This document shows, piece by piece, positions 7,230 to 15,599 of a stretch of DNA of 47,828 bases (within the stretch, counting starts at the first letter, position 1; the number at the start of each line of letters is the position of its first letter). Location of the stretch: positions 1-47,828 of the forward strand of contig DYES01000045.1 of the NCBI GenBank assembly GCA_020725585.1. Reading direction: 5' to 3'. The position numbers were made by a program, and so were the translations under genes. The stretch comes from Desulfovirgula sp. Its GTDB lineage: Bacteria; Bacillota; Desulfotomaculia; Desulfotomaculales; Nap2-2B. The notes under the pieces are model-generated. The model had not been told where the DNA came from, searched no databases, and saw only the letters and a program-made list of their open reading frames with translations.

Positions 7230-8780
7230 ATGTCCGAAAATAGCCCTACCTGCGCAGAAGTGATCGAAACGATCCAGGACCATTTGCCGGCTCTGTATTT
7301 TGCCTTTGGCCGGGGCCGCACGGAAATGCTGGCCGAGGAGCTGGGCCGCTCTTTTGATTTTTTAACCGGCCGGGAAAGGCAAAGGGCTAAAAAGATGATC
7401 AAGGAAGCGGAAGAGAACTGCCCCGGTTTGTTTACGCTCCGCCGCCAGAACTTGCGCCGCCTCCTTTTGCAGGGGATTGGCTACCACCATGCGGGCCTGC
7501 CCCCCGTGCTTAAGGATCTGGTGGAGAGGCTTTACGAGCAGCGGCTGATTTACGTCCTGTTCTGCACGGAAACCTTTGCCGTGGGGGTTAATTTTCCCGC
7601 CGCCAGCACGGTTTTTGACTCCTGCCGGAAGTGGGACGGACGGGAGTTCCGCTCTTTAATGAACCGCGAGTTTTTTCAAATGGCCGGCCGGGCGGGGCGG
7701 CGCGGGTACGACCGGGTTGGCCGCGTCTACATCAGGATTGACGAGAGGTATCCGGAACAAACCGGTTTTTACAACGAGCTTGACGTGGAACCCGTGCGGG
7801 GGCGCCTGATGATCTCGCCAAATACGGTATTAAGCCTTCTTTACTGGAAAACGGATGAAGAGATCAAGCGGTTTTTAGAGCAAAACCTGGCCGTTTACCA
7901 GAATAACCGGGAGATCTGGCAGTTAAGGCGGGAGATAAGGGAGCTCGAAGAAAAAGAAAAGCGTTTGGCGGCCTGTTTCTGCCCCGAGAAGGACACCCCT
8001 TCCTGCCAGTTGTACCGTTTGCTTTTAAGGCGCGAGCTTAATCATCTCAAGCGCCGCAAACACCGCCACCGCCCGGGCGCCCGGGAGCGCCGCGAGGAGC
8101 TGCGCAGGCTGCTGCAGACCGCCCGCAAGCATTGCGACCACAGAATTTGTGCAGAAGCGGAAAAAAAGCTGGCTAATGTAACGGAAAGAAAAAATCAATT
8201 GCTGGCCCGCATTCATCACCTGCAAAGGAATTCCCGCGATTTTGAGGAGGAATTTCAAAATGTGTGGCGTCTTTTAGAAGATTTAGGGTACGTTCGCGGC
8301 CGGGAACTGCTTCCGCGCGGGAAATTTGCGCTGGAATTGCACGTTCAGGAAATACTGGTCACCGAGCTGGTTTTTTCAGGCATTCTTTTAGAAGCGTCGG
8401 CGGAAGAGGCGGCGGCCATTTTAGCGGGCGTCGATTACCAGCCCGGGCGCGACGAATGGGTGGAAAAGTGCCCCTTCTCCTTGGAGCACGTGGTGCGCCT
8501 CCGCAAGCTTCTTTTGAAGAGCGGGGTCCCGGAGCACTTTTGCGTCTGGAGCCACCTGCCGGCCGCACTGGCGGCCGCCTGGTACCGGGGGGCTTCTTTT
8601 GACGAACTGATGCAGAAATGCAGCCTGGAAGAGGGAGATATCTTCTCCATGCTGCGCCGAGAAATTGATTTATTGCGCCAGATTGAGCGCGCGGCAAGAG
8701 ACGACGTTTACCTGGCGGATTTTATGCGCGGGATTCGCCAGTTGCTGGACCGGGAGGAAGTGGCCCTGGTAGGGGTGTAG
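7230..8780 (+). CDS. Ski2-like helicase, C-terminal half (RecA2 + DSHCT)
   Basis: 516 residues carrying the rest of the helicase: motif V TETFAVGVNFPA, motif VI QMAGRAGRRGYD, a long charged helical insertion with cysteines (about 215-330), and a C-terminal DSHCT-type module ending EEGDIFSMLRREIDLLRQI. It has its own AGGTGAGGA ribosome binding site and ATG. The first half stops with TAA at 7210, while this frame is closed by TGA at 7215-7217, so no single inserted or deleted base joins the two frames. This argues for a real two-chain enzyme rather than one sequencing error, though two or more mutations are possible. Confidence 0.88.
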   Translation: MSENSPTCAEVIETIQDHLPALYFAFGRGRTEMLAEELGRSFDFLTGRERQRAKKMIKEAEENCPGLFTLRRQNLRRLLLQGIGYHHAGLPPVLKDLVERLYEQRLIYVLFCTETFAVGVNFPAASTVFDSCRKWDGREFRSLMNREFFQMAGRAGRRGYDRVGRVYIRIDERYPEQTGFYNELDVEPVRGRLMISPNTVLSLLYWKTDEEIKRFLEQNLAVYQNNREIWQLRREIRELEEKEKRLAACFCPEKDTPSCQLYRLLLRRELNHLKRRKHRHRPGARERREELRRLLQTARKHCDHRICAEAEKKLANVTERKNQLLARIHHLQRNSRDFEEEFQNVWRLLEDLGYVRGRELLPRGKFALELHVQEILVTELVFSGILLEASAEEAAAILAGVDYQPGRDEWVEKCPFSLEHVVRLRKLLLKSGVPEHFCVWSHLPAALAAAWYRGASFDELMQKCSLEEGDIFSMLRREIDLLRQIERAARDDVYLADFMRGIRQLLDREEVALVGV

Positions 8781-8814
8781 GCGAAAAGCGCGCGGATTCG
8801 GCATGTCTTTAGCG

Positions 8815-9345
8815 CTAAGATGATTGGAGAGTTTTTAAATAGTCTTGCGCGCGCAGGCGGTAATTTTCCGCTGCCCGCTGAAACCGCGCCATTTCCTCCG
8901 CAGAAAGGGCGCGCATTACCTTTGCGGGGGAGCCCATCGCCAGATGCCCTGGGGGAATTTCCTGCCCCGGAACGACCAGGGAGCCGGCGGCGACGACCGC
9001 ACCCTCTCCAATAACGGCCTTGTTTAAAATAATCGCACCCATGCCAATGAGCGCTCCCCTGCCGATCGTGCAACCATGGATAATGGCGTTGTGGCCGATG
9101 GTGACGTGCTCGGCGATGATTAAGGGGGCGTCGGCTTCTTCGTGCAGCATGCAGCCGTCCTGGATATTTGTATAGGGGCCGATTTTTACTTCGTTGACGT
9201 CCCCGCGGATTACTGTGTTAAACCATATACTGGCCCCCTCGCCAATTTCCACGCGCCCGATGATGCGCACCCCGGGGGCGATGAATACGTTCTCGGCGAC
9301 GTTCGGCCAATAGTTCTTGTAATTGTAGAGCCCTTTGCGGCTCAT
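8815..9345 (-). CDS. Gamma-carbonic anhydrase family protein (hexapeptide repeat)
   Basis: 176 residues of left-handed beta-helix hexapeptide repeats ([LIV]-G-x-x-x-x) from about 20 to 150, with a C-terminal helix. The zinc-binding histidines of the gamma class are visible in GCMLHEE and VTIGHNAIIHGC, and the RGDVNEVKIG and NIQDG blocks match YrdA/PaaY/Cam relatives. Members hydrate CO2 or have unproven activities, so activity is not certain. ATG 9345 has AAGAGGTGAT upstream. It converges with the helicase gene (34 nt between stops) and lies downstream of acuA on the same strand. Confidence 0.88.
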   Translation of the reverse strand: MSRKGLYNYKNYWPNVAENVFIAPGVRIIGRVEIGEGASIWFNTVIRGDVNEVKIGPYTNIQDGCMLHEEADAPLIIAEHVTIGHNAIIHGCTIGRGALIGMGAIILNKAVIGEGAVVAAGSLVVPGQEIPPGHLAMGSPAKVMRALSAEEMARFQRAAENYRLRAQDYLKTLQSS

Positions 9346-9418
9346 CAGATCACCTCTTATATTCTTGGGCTGTTATTTTTAATTTTAAAAATCAATTTTG
9401 TGCTTTTAAACATATAAT

Positions 9419-9460
9419 AACCTCCTGAGCAAGCTACTCTTTCTTTGCTTTCAGGAGGTT
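9419..9460. terminator. Hairpin between acuA and the gamma-carbonic anhydrase gene
   Basis: A perfect 10-bp inverted repeat, AACCTCCTGA / TCAGGAGGTT, around 22 nt. The plus-strand side is followed by TTTTG and the minus-strand side by ATTATAT, so termination would be weak. The arms contain Shine-Dalgarno-like and complementary sequence, and it could instead be a processing or translation-control hairpin. Confidence 0.4.
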
Positions 9461-9490
9461 TTGTCCGGGTTTGGAATGAATTAGCATATT

Positions 9491-10120
9491 TTAATCCACC
9501 AGCGACTGCTGGTAAGTCAGCTCTTCAAAAGCTTTTATGTAGACGTTGTTTAACTTGCTGCCGAAGCGCACCAAAAGCATGTTGGCCGGGTGTTCCAGGA
9601 TTTCTGGATCGTCTGTGCGCCGCTTTTTAAAGCCTACACTGCCGTATAGCCTGGTCAGCATCCGCTGGTAATTCCAGGCGTTCATTCTGGTGCCCCGCAG
9701 GTCCCAATGCTGCTGGAACTCGCACACAATCACGATGTATTCTTCCAGGTTCTCGTTTTGGAAGGCTTCCTTCAAGAGGGCAGAAGCAATTCCTAAGCGG
9801 CGCCACGGGGCGCTTACTTCAATAGCTCCCAGTTCCAGAATGCGCGGATGCCTGCTCCAGCGTGTGTAAGGACTGGGGGAGTGAAAGGAGAGGTAGCCAA
9901 TAATAGTCTTGCCGTGCCTGGCTATATATATCATTCCTTCCGGGGACTCGGCCACGATCATTAAAGCTTCTTTTTGCCGCGCGGGATTCCGGAAATTGCT
10001 CAAGTTTGGATCAATAAGCAAAGCAGCGATGTAATCCCTTTCTACGGGCCCCTCAATGATTACCTGCCCCTGGGGGGTGTTTATTTCCTTTTTATTTTTC
10101 TTCCGTTCATTTAAAATCAT
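9491..10120 (-). CDS. acuA: AcuA-type GNAT acetyltransferase
   Basis: 209 residues. It matches Bacillus AcuA along its length as I remember it: GQVIIEGPV near the start, EALMIVAESPEGMIYIARHG then KTIIGY, the PYTRWSRHPRILELGAIEV block with the acetyl-CoA-binding region WRRLGIASALL, the QHWDLRGTRMNAW segment and DDPEILEHPANMLLVRFG near the end. In Bacillus, AcuA acetylates and inactivates acetyl-CoA synthetase. Here it lies downstream of the two-component genes on the same strand, 97 nt after the regulator stop, without acuB or acuC. The start is uncertain: ATG 10118-10120 or GTG 10129, both near GGTGGTGAT. Confidence 0.85.
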   Translation of the reverse strand: MILNERKKNKKEINTPQGQVIIEGPVERDYIAALLIDPNLSNFRNPARQKEALMIVAESPEGMIYIARHGKTIIGYLSFHSPSPYTRWSRHPRILELGAIEVSAPWRRLGIASALLKEAFQNENLEEYIVIVCEFQQHWDLRGTRMNAWNYQRMLTRLYGSVGFKKRRTDDPEILEHPANMLLVRFGSKLNNVYIKAFEELTYQQSLVD

Positions 10121-10216
10121 AATCACCACCGGTCTTTTATGTAAAAGTTTAACCTCTTTTCAAATGAAAATATTCTGAAGAGTGATCGCAAAATCCTCCT
10201 TTTATCGAAAAAAATT

Positions 10217-11566
10217 TTAAATATTGATTCCGTGTTTTTGGCTCCGGTAGAGCAAGGCCGAGCGGGTAATGCCCAGCAATTGGGCCGCCCTGGTTTGGTT
10301 TCCGCCGGTTTTTTCCAGCGCTTTTAAGATCAGCTCCTTTTCCACTTCCTCCAGGGAAATTCCCTGGTCCGGGAAGTCGATGACCGAACCGACCACCGTT
10401 TTTTGGGCAGCCAGCAGTTCTTTGGGCAGGTGTTCGGGCAGGATTTCGTTGCCCTGGCAAATGATGGCCGCTCTTTCAATTATATTCTGCAGCTCGCGAA
10501 TGTTTCCCGGCCAGTGGTACCTGACGAGCAGCTCCATGGCTGCTGGCGAAATTTTGTTCACCAGGTAGGTGGGCCGGAACTTTTCGACAAAATGCTGGGC
10601 CAGCAAGGGTATATCCTCTTTTCTTTCTCTTAGCGGGGGCATGTGAATTTGAAAGACGTTGAGGCGGTAGTAGAGATCTTCCCGGAACCTGCCCTGTTCC
10701 ATGGCTTTCACGATGTCCCGGTTGGTGGCGGCGACCACCCGTACGTCCACGTGCAGGGTTTCCGTGCCCCCGACGCGCTCAAAGGATTTTTCCTGCAGCA
10801 CCCGCAGCAGTTTCACCTGCATGGAAAGGGGCATTTCCGTAATTTCATCAAGAAAAATGGTCCCCTTGTCAGCCAGCTCGAAACGACCCAGCTTGCGGGC
10901 GACTGCCCCCGTAAAAGCCCCTTTTTCGTGGCCGAAAAGCTCGCTTTCTAAAAGCTGCTCCGGCAGGGCGGCGCAGTTGACGGGCACAAAAGGCCCGTCT
11001 TTGCGCAGGCTTTTTTGGTGGATGGTGAGGGCGGCCACTTCCTTGCCGGTGCCGCTTTCGCCGGTGATTAAGACGGTGGCGTTGCTGATGGCCACTTTTT
11101 CGATTAAATTTTTAACTTCCTGGATGGCTCTGCTCTGCCCGATTAAATTTGTATATTTTTTGGCCAGCTCGGCCCGTAAGAAATTAACCTCGGTGACAAG
11201 CTGGTTAACGAGCAGATTTTGCTTGACCACAATCTTTAACTCTTCGAGATCAAAAGGCTTGGTAAGGTAGTCAGCCGCCCCTATTTTCATGGCCTCGATG
11301 GCCGTTTGGATAGTTCCGTGGGCGGTGAGCATGATCACGGGCAGGCGGGGGAGCATTTCTTTGGCTTTCTTGAGCACCTCCAGGCCGTCCATTTCCGGCA
11401 TTTTGAGATCTAAAATGACCAGCGAGGGGACTTCTTCCTTAATTAATTCCAGCCCCCTCTTGCCGCTGGTGGCGCTCAAAGCCTGGTATCCTTCCTGGCG
11501 CATTGCTTTTTCTAAAGCCCAGCACAGGTGTTTTTCGTCGTCAATAATCAGTATTTTAGGTACCAT
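10217..11566 (-). CDS. NtrC-family sigma-54-dependent response regulator
   Basis: 449 residues in three domains. The receiver (about 4-117) has acidic pocket IDDE and phospho-acceptor Asp53 in [11 protein letters not shown], with the conserved Lys in LTKPF. The AAA+ domain (about 140-375) has Walker A GESGTGKE (169-176), the sigma-54 contact motif GAFTGA (216-221) and Walker B GTIFLDEI. The C terminus is a Fis-type helix-turn-helix ([22 protein letters not shown]). The GAFTGA motif shows it can activate sigma-54 promoters. Its start overlaps the kinase stop by 11 nt, so the two are translationally coupled. The nearest sigma-54-like promoter is the one at 13301-13316 facing the first permease, its likely target. 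Confidence 0.95.
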   Translation of the reverse strand: MVPKILIIDDEKHLCWALEKAMRQEGYQALSATSGKRGLELIKEEVPSLVILDLKMPEMDGLEVLKKAKEMLPRLPVIMLTAHGTIQTAIEAMKIGAADYLTKPFDLEELKIVVKQNLLVNQLVTEVNFLRAELAKKYTNLIGQSRAIQEVKNLIEKVAISNATVLITGESGTGKEVAALTIHQKSLRKDGPFVPVNCAALPEQLLESELFGHEKGAFTGAVARKLGRFELADKGTIFLDEITEMPLSMQVKLLRVLQEKSFERVGGTETLHVDVRVVAATNRDIVKAMEQGRFREDLYYRLNVFQIHMPPLRERKEDIPLLAQHFVEKFRPTYLVNKISPAAMELLVRYHWPGNIRELQNIIERAAIICQGNEILPEHLPKELLAAQKTVVGSVIDFPDQGISLEEVEKELILKALEKTGGNQTRAAQLLGITRSALLYRSQKHGINI

Positions 11567-13112
11567 TGGGCAACCCCCTGGTTGTCTGCGAGATGGGCAG
11601 CTTTATTTTAAAAGTGGTTCCTTCCGGACCGGTGCTGCTCACCTCGATGGTTCCGCCGTGGCTTTTCACGATTTGATGGCTGATGGACAGCCCCAGTCCG
11701 GTTCCGTTTTCCCGCGTTGTATAGAAAGGATCGAATATCCTGGGCAAATCCTCTTGCGCAATACCGTAGCCGGTATCGCTGAACTCCAAACAAACGCTGT
11801 GGTTTTCCTGGTAGGTTTTGATGGTCAGCGTCCCCCCGGCAGGCATGGCGGCCACAGCGTTGAGGATTAAATTGACAAACACCTGCTTGATTCTTTCCCC
11901 GTCTGCTTCAATGAGAGGCAGGCGTTCTTTGTTCACCAGGTTTAATATGATCTTGTTCTGGCGCAAGAGCGAGGAGGTGAAAGTTAATACCTTATCCAGC
12001 AGGGATTGAATAGATACGGGCTGCGTGAAATTTTTGCTGGGCCGCCCGAAGTCAAGCAGTTCCTGGATAATTTTATTTTGCCGGTCCACTTGCTCCTTGA
12101 TTATATTAATATACTCGTCAATATTGACCACGTTTTTAAAATCGGTTTCCATTAACTGGACGGTGGTCCGGACCACGCTTAAGGGATTACGCAGTTCGTG
12201 AGCTACCCCTGTCACCAGCCGGCCCAGGGAGGCGAGGCGTTCCGAGCGGTGCAGCTCTTCTTCCAGTTTTTCTTTTTCCGCCAGGGAGATAGCCATTCTA
12301 TTGATGGCGCTGGCGATCTGCCCCGCTTCGCCGGGCAAGTCCGGCAGCAGCTTACGCAGGTCTTTTTCCAGTTCGCCAAGACCGTTTTTGATCAGGTTGA
12401 CCCCTCTGGCCAGGTTATGGATCACAATTAATACGCCGGTTGCCCCGGCCAGCAGGACGAAAAGAGTTATATAGCGGATAAGCAGGCGAAAGTTCTGGCT
12501 GCGTGCAAAAATGGGGTGCAGGCGCTCGTCCGCCCAGGCTACCGCCGCGAGTTTGCCGTCCACGAAAACCGGGGCAAAATATTCAAAAGTTTGCTCGTTT
12601 AAGCTGGTCGTAAGTTTTGCCAGCGGCCGGCCGCTGGCGCTCACGGCAATGAGCCCGGAGTCGGCTTCGGTCAGGATTCGCTTCTCTCTTTGTCTGGCTT
12701 CTTCGGGGGTCAATTGCCGGTATTCCCGCAAAAATCCGTGAACAAATATCTCCTGGTTCTCCGGAAGGTAAAGTCCGAACCGGACTCCCGGAAAATTTGG
12801 AACCAGCGGTTGGGCAATTTCAGCAAATGATTCCTTCAAAAGGTGCGAGCGTACTTCCAGGTCCAATTGCGTTATCTCCTGCCCGTTTAATTTTCTGTCC
12901 AGTTCGTCGATTAGCTGCGGAACAATCTGGTTTTGGACAATCGAACCGAGCCGCTCTTCCCTTTCGGCCAACATTATTTCATCGCTTTTGCTGGCGAAAA
13001 AAATATCGTAGAGCACCACCAGCACCGGGATGACCAGCAGAATAACAATGACCACAATAATTTGGGAGCGTAAAGTATAACTTCCTGGAAATAATTTTGG
13101 AAATAATTTCAT
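11556..13112 (-). CDS. Membrane sensor histidine kinase
   Basis: 518 residues. There are two membrane segments (about 17-39 and 209-231) around a ~170-residue extracytoplasmic sensor, then a HAMP-like linker, a HisKA domain with His305 in GVAHELRNPLSVV, and an HATPase domain with DTGYGIAQEDLPRIFDPF and GTGLGLSI. The sensor shares the pattern ADERLHPIFARSQNFRLLIRYITL with the second kinase at 22267-23784, so the two are paralogues. ATG 13112 is chosen, with CAGGGAAA upstream; a GTG at 13142 has no spacer from its site. It is co-transcribed with the NtrC-type regulator. The ligand is unknown. Confidence 0.92.
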   Translation of the reverse strand: MKLFPKLFPGSYTLRSQIIVVIVILLVIPVLVVLYDIFFASKSDEIMLAEREERLGSIVQNQIVPQLIDELDRKLNGQEITQLDLEVRSHLLKESFAEIAQPLVPNFPGVRFGLYLPENQEIFVHGFLREYRQLTPEEARQREKRILTEADSGLIAVSASGRPLAKLTTSLNEQTFEYFAPVFVDGKLAAVAWADERLHPIFARSQNFRLLIRYITLFVLLAGATGVLIVIHNLARGVNLIKNGLGELEKDLRKLLPDLPGEAGQIASAINRMAISLAEKEKLEEELHRSERLASLGRLVTGVAHELRNPLSVVRTTVQLMETDFKNVVNIDEYINIIKEQVDRQNKIIQELLDFGRPSKNFTQPVSIQSLLDKVLTFTSSLLRQNKIILNLVNKERLPLIEADGERIKQVFVNLILNAVAAMPAGGTLTIKTYQENHSVCLEFSDTGYGIAQEDLPRIFDPFYTTRENGTGLGLSISHQIVKSHGGTIEVSSTGPEGTTFKIKLPISQTTRGLPNGT

Positions 13113-13147
13113 TTGTTTTTTTCCCTGTTTTATAACAAACACTTCCT

Positions 13148-13163
13148 TGTCTGATAACAGACA
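13148..13163. promoter_or_regulatory. Candidate enhancer or operator palindrome
   Basis: TGTCTG-ATAA-CAGACA, perfect 6-bp arms with a 4-nt centre, 36 nt upstream of the kinase start and about 140 nt upstream of the sigma-54 promoter. The distance suits an upstream activator site for the adjacent NtrC-type regulator, or an autoregulatory operator. Inferred from symmetry and position only. Confidence 0.4.
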
Positions 13164-13300
13164 GTTGAGAAGTTAATGTAATAACGTTCACAAGCTTTTT
13201 TCTACCCAGTCCCTCATCAGTGTTTGTTTTTAGACATTACGGGGAGCTGGAGCTATTTTGAAAAACCTTGATTTTCAAGGAGTTCCCGAGATTTAATCTG

Positions 13301-13316
13301 CTGGCATGATTTGTGC
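13301..13316 (+). promoter_or_regulatory. Sigma-54 promoter of the first permease operon
   Basis: CTGGCATGATTTGTGC has the invariant GG (13303-13304) and GC (13315-13316) exactly 10 nt apart, with a good TGGCAT -24 element and a fair GTGCT -12 element. It faces the permease gene 212 nt away. A GAFTGA-type sigma-54 activator is encoded in the neighbouring operon, which strengthens the call. Confidence 0.65.
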
Positions 13317-13368
13317 TTTATTGTTCAAGTGAATTTGCTCTTGCCCGTGCTTATTATAACACATCGGG

Positions 13369-13393
13369 AAAAACTGATAAAGTGTCAGTTTTT
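13369..13393. repeat. Inverted repeat in the first permease leader
   Basis: AAAAACTGA / TCAGTTTTT, perfect 9-bp arms around 7 nt, about 53 nt downstream of the sigma-54 -12 element, so it would be transcribed. Too A/T-rich and lacking a clear following U-tract to be a strong terminator; it may be an operator or mRNA hairpin. Confidence 0.4.
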
Positions 13394-13432
13394 GTAGTAA
13401 GAAGAATTTTCTTTGCCGGTGGGGAGGGGGTG

Positions 13433-13534
13433 ATGAGGGGGAATAAAAATCAAAATTTAATTGTTTGGACAAACGGATATAAAAAATTATTGCACATTTT
13501 TAGGAGAGCTTTTGGGGAGGGGATGAAATGCTAG
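13433..13534 (+). CDS. Possible 33-aa leader peptide overlapping the first permease
   Basis: ATG 13433 follows a strong GGGGAGGGGGTG site and opens 33 basic codons (MRGNKNQNLIVW..) ending in TAG at 13532-13534, seven nt inside the permease gene. A second purine-rich site for the permease lies inside this frame. The overlap ATGCTAG is the usual form of translational coupling. No homologue is recognised and codon evidence is slight, so this is a candidate only. Confidence 0.35.
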   Translation: MRGNKNQNLIVWTNGYKKLLHIFRRAFGEGMKC

Positions 13535-14475
13535 AGAAAATAGCTTCCTTATGGATTTTGGCCTCGACGATAAACCCCGCGGTAACTTCGGATTCTGTAG
13601 CCGCAGCGGCGTCAAATGTCCATGCCGGGCCGCCGTGGTGGGTGTGGCCGCTGGCTCTGTTTATTGCGACGATTATTTTAGGCATCCTGGCCGTCCTGGC
13701 GGGCGTAGGCGGGGGGGTTTTGTATGTCCCTTTGGTGAGCAGCTTTTTTCCCTTCCATCTCGACTTCGTCCGCGGCGCAGGCTTGCTGGTGGCTCTGTCC
13801 GGCGCGCTGGCCGCCGGTCCGGGTCTTTTGCGGAAGAACCTGGCCAATCTGCGGCTGACTTTGCCTTTAGCCTTGATTGCTTCCACGTGCAGTATTATCG
13901 GAGCTTTTATCGGTTTGGCGGCGCCCACGTGGATCGTGCAGACTGCTCTTGGTTTAACGATCATGTTTATTGCCGTTTTATTTATTGTCTCTAAAAATAC
14001 TGAATATCCGGAGGTTAAGGGTTCCGATCCGCTGGCCGAAAAATTAAAAATCGAAGGTTCGTACCGGGAAGAGTCGACGGGTAAAATCATCAACTGGCGA
14101 GTATCGCGGACTCCGGCAGGCATGTTGTTTTTTATCCTTATTGGCCTTCTCGCGGGAGCTTTTGGCCTGGGCGCCGGCTGGGCAAATGTACCCGTTTTAA
14201 ACCTGCTGATGGGAGCGCCCTTGAAAGTTGCCGTGGGGACAAGCAAGTTTTTGCTTTCCATTACCGATACATCCGCGGCCTGGATTTATTTAAATCAGGG
14301 GTGCATCATACCTTTAATTGCTGTTCCTTCTATCGTCGGGATAATGTTGGGTTCGTTTATCGGCGTGAAGATTCTGGCGGTTACCAAACCATCTATTGTC
14401 AGGTATATCGTCATTGGAATGCTCTTCTTTGCGGGGGTTAGAGCCCTGTTAAAAGGATTGGGAATTTGGGGGTGA
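13528..14475 (+). CDS. TauE/SafE-family anion permease (first copy)
   Basis: 315 residues, strongly hydrophobic, with the two-repeat architecture of TauE/SafE (formerly DUF81) permeases: the first glycine-rich repeat motif ILAVLAGVGGGVLYVPL and the second LAGAFGLGAGWANVPVLNLLMGAP, each followed by a VGTSKF/VALSGA-like segment. A ~60-residue hydrophilic loop separates the halves. The family exports or imports sulfite, sulfonates and related anions in known cases. GGGGAGGGGATGAA precedes the ATG. It is followed 7 nt later by a small membrane protein and is preceded by a sigma-54 promoter, so it is probably induced through the neighbouring kinase-regulator pair. Substrate is inferred only from family and neighbours. 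Confidence 0.88.
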   Translation: MLEKIASLWILASTINPAVTSDSVAAAASNVHAGPPWWVWPLALFIATIILGILAVLAGVGGGVLYVPLVSSFFPFHLDFVRGAGLLVALSGALAAGPGLLRKNLANLRLTLPLALIASTCSIIGAFIGLAAPTWIVQTALGLTIMFIAVLFIVSKNTEYPEVKGSDPLAEKLKIEGSYREESTGKIINWRVSRTPAGMLFFILIGLLAGAFGLGAGWANVPVLNLLMGAPLKVAVGTSKFLLSITDTSAAWIYLNQGCIIPLIAVPSIVGIMLGSFIGVKILAVTKPSIVRYIVIGMLFFAGVRALLKGLGIWG

Positions 14476-14482
14476 TGTTTTG

Positions 14483-14911
14483 ATGGAAAAGATGGAAAAA
14501 CGGGACCTGCAGATTGCGCCGGAGCAGATCAAGTACGCAAATATACTGTTTTATGGATCGTGGTTAGGCATACTGATTCTGGGGGTTTTCTTTCTTTTGT
14601 ATGTCAGCGGGATAATTTCTCCCTTTGTACCTTCCTCCGTAATCCCCAATTACTGGGGGATGAACGTGCATGATTATAACCAGCATTTAAACCTGCCCGT
14701 CGGATGGGGGTGGCTGGGTATGATCATGTACGGCGACTACCTGAATTTTCTCGGGATCGCTTTTTTGGCGCTGCTCACTATAATCGGTTATTTAATTTTG
14801 ATCCCTTATTATCTAAAAAGCAAGGACGTTGCCTACGCGACAATTGCCGGCCTGGAAATAATCATCCTGCTGCTTGCGGCCAGCGGGATTTTAAGGGTGG
14901 GCGGCCATTAA
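14483..14911 (+). CDS. Small multi-pass membrane protein, permease partner
   Basis: 142 residues with three likely membrane segments (about 20-48, 80-108 and 118-138) and a conserved-looking polar stretch, NYWGMNVHDYNQHLNLPVGWG, between the first two. The topology and position resemble the small partner proteins (such as DUF1634) that often follow TauE/SafE genes, but I cannot confirm that family. GGGGGTGATGTTTTG precedes ATG 14483, and only 7 nt separate it from the permease stop, so the two are surely co-translated. Probably a subunit or stabiliser of that permease. Confidence 0.75.
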   Translation: MEKMEKRDLQIAPEQIKYANILFYGSWLGILILGVFFLLYVSGIISPFVPSSVIPNYWGMNVHDYNQHLNLPVGWGWLGMIMYGDYLNFLGIAFLALLTIIGYLILIPYYLKSKDVAYATIAGLEIIILLLAASGILRVGGH

Positions 14912-14957
14912 AGAGCGTAAACTAAAGGAAACTCCTGTAAGCTGGGAGTGAAGAAAG

Positions 14958-15587
14958 ATGACCAACCAGGAATTTGTGAAGTTTTTTATCCGGCAGAAGG
15001 AGGCCTTTCTCCAGGAATACAAGGAAAGTAATTATAAAAAGGCACTGAACTGGTTTGAGCGCTGGCTGCAGGAAGAAAAAGTAAAAACAGAAGAGGATAC
15101 TGCTGCCGGCGCCGCCGGCGATTTTGACCATTTTCTCGACGAAGTGTTAAGCCGCACGCAGGAAATATTGCGCGGCTGGGGAATCAAGATGGTTTACCCT
15201 TCTTCCCACCAGTGGCTGGGTTTAAAGGGGTCGTGGCGGTGCATCAAAGTTTTTGACAATCAAAACGTATATTACCGCATTGGCAAAACCAGGCCGCGCA
15301 AAGGAAGATACCAGGGCCAGGAATTGCTGGTTTTGGACCTGGTCATGGACGGCCAAAAAAAACAGGTTTTTCTGCCGCTTTTGAGCCGGAAAAAAGAGAT
15401 TGAACTGGAACTGGGCGAGGTTCTCGAGCGCGAATTGCCGAAAGTGGAAGCCACCGGTAAATACAGATTTAAATTGCTGCTGCCCTTTCATTTATTTGCG
15501 CGCTGGGAGACGGAATTAACTTCTCAAAAGCTGGCCGGCTTTATCCTGGTCACCAAGAAAGCCCTCAATAAATTGGGGGTGGCTTAA
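14958..15587 (+). CDS. Hypothetical soluble protein, 209 aa
   Basis: Not recognised. A soluble 209-residue alpha/beta protein: a helical N-terminal third (FVKFFIRQKEAFLQEYK), an acidic linker with an AAGAAG stretch, then a beta-rich core with KMVYPSSHQWLGLKGSWRCIKVF and a KTRPRKGRYQGQELLVLDLV segment. Only one cysteine. GGGAGTGAAGAAAG precedes the ATG. It follows the permease partner by 46 nt on the same strand and is probably the third gene of the sigma-54-driven operon. Confidence 0.7.
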   Translation: MTNQEFVKFFIRQKEAFLQEYKESNYKKALNWFERWLQEEKVKTEEDTAAGAAGDFDHFLDEVLSRTQEILRGWGIKMVYPSSHQWLGLKGSWRCIKVFDNQNVYYRIGKTRPRKGRYQGQELLVLDLVMDGQKKQVFLPLLSRKKEIELELGEVLERELPKVEATGKYRFKLLLPFHLFARWETELTSQKLAGFILVTKKALNKLGVA

Positions 15588-15599
15588 GGATAATCACTT

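Larger units (their letters stand above)
13113..13527. other. Divergent control region between kinase and first permease
   Basis: 415 nt between divergent genes. Reading towards the permease it holds: the palindrome at 13148-13163; a degenerate TGTGA-type site ATGTAA-N6-TCACAA at 13176-13193; CCTTG-N5-CAAGG at 13266-13280; a sigma-54-type promoter at 13301-13316; the 9-bp inverted repeat at 13369-13393; and a small reading frame (13433-13534) that overlaps the permease start. No other gene is visible. Confidence 0.6.

Noticed and set aside
13500-14261. 253-codon minus-strand frame over the first permease
   Set aside because: Its product is a Pro/Lys/Arg-rich shadow of a membrane protein; the plus-strand frame has the family motifs and ribosome binding site.
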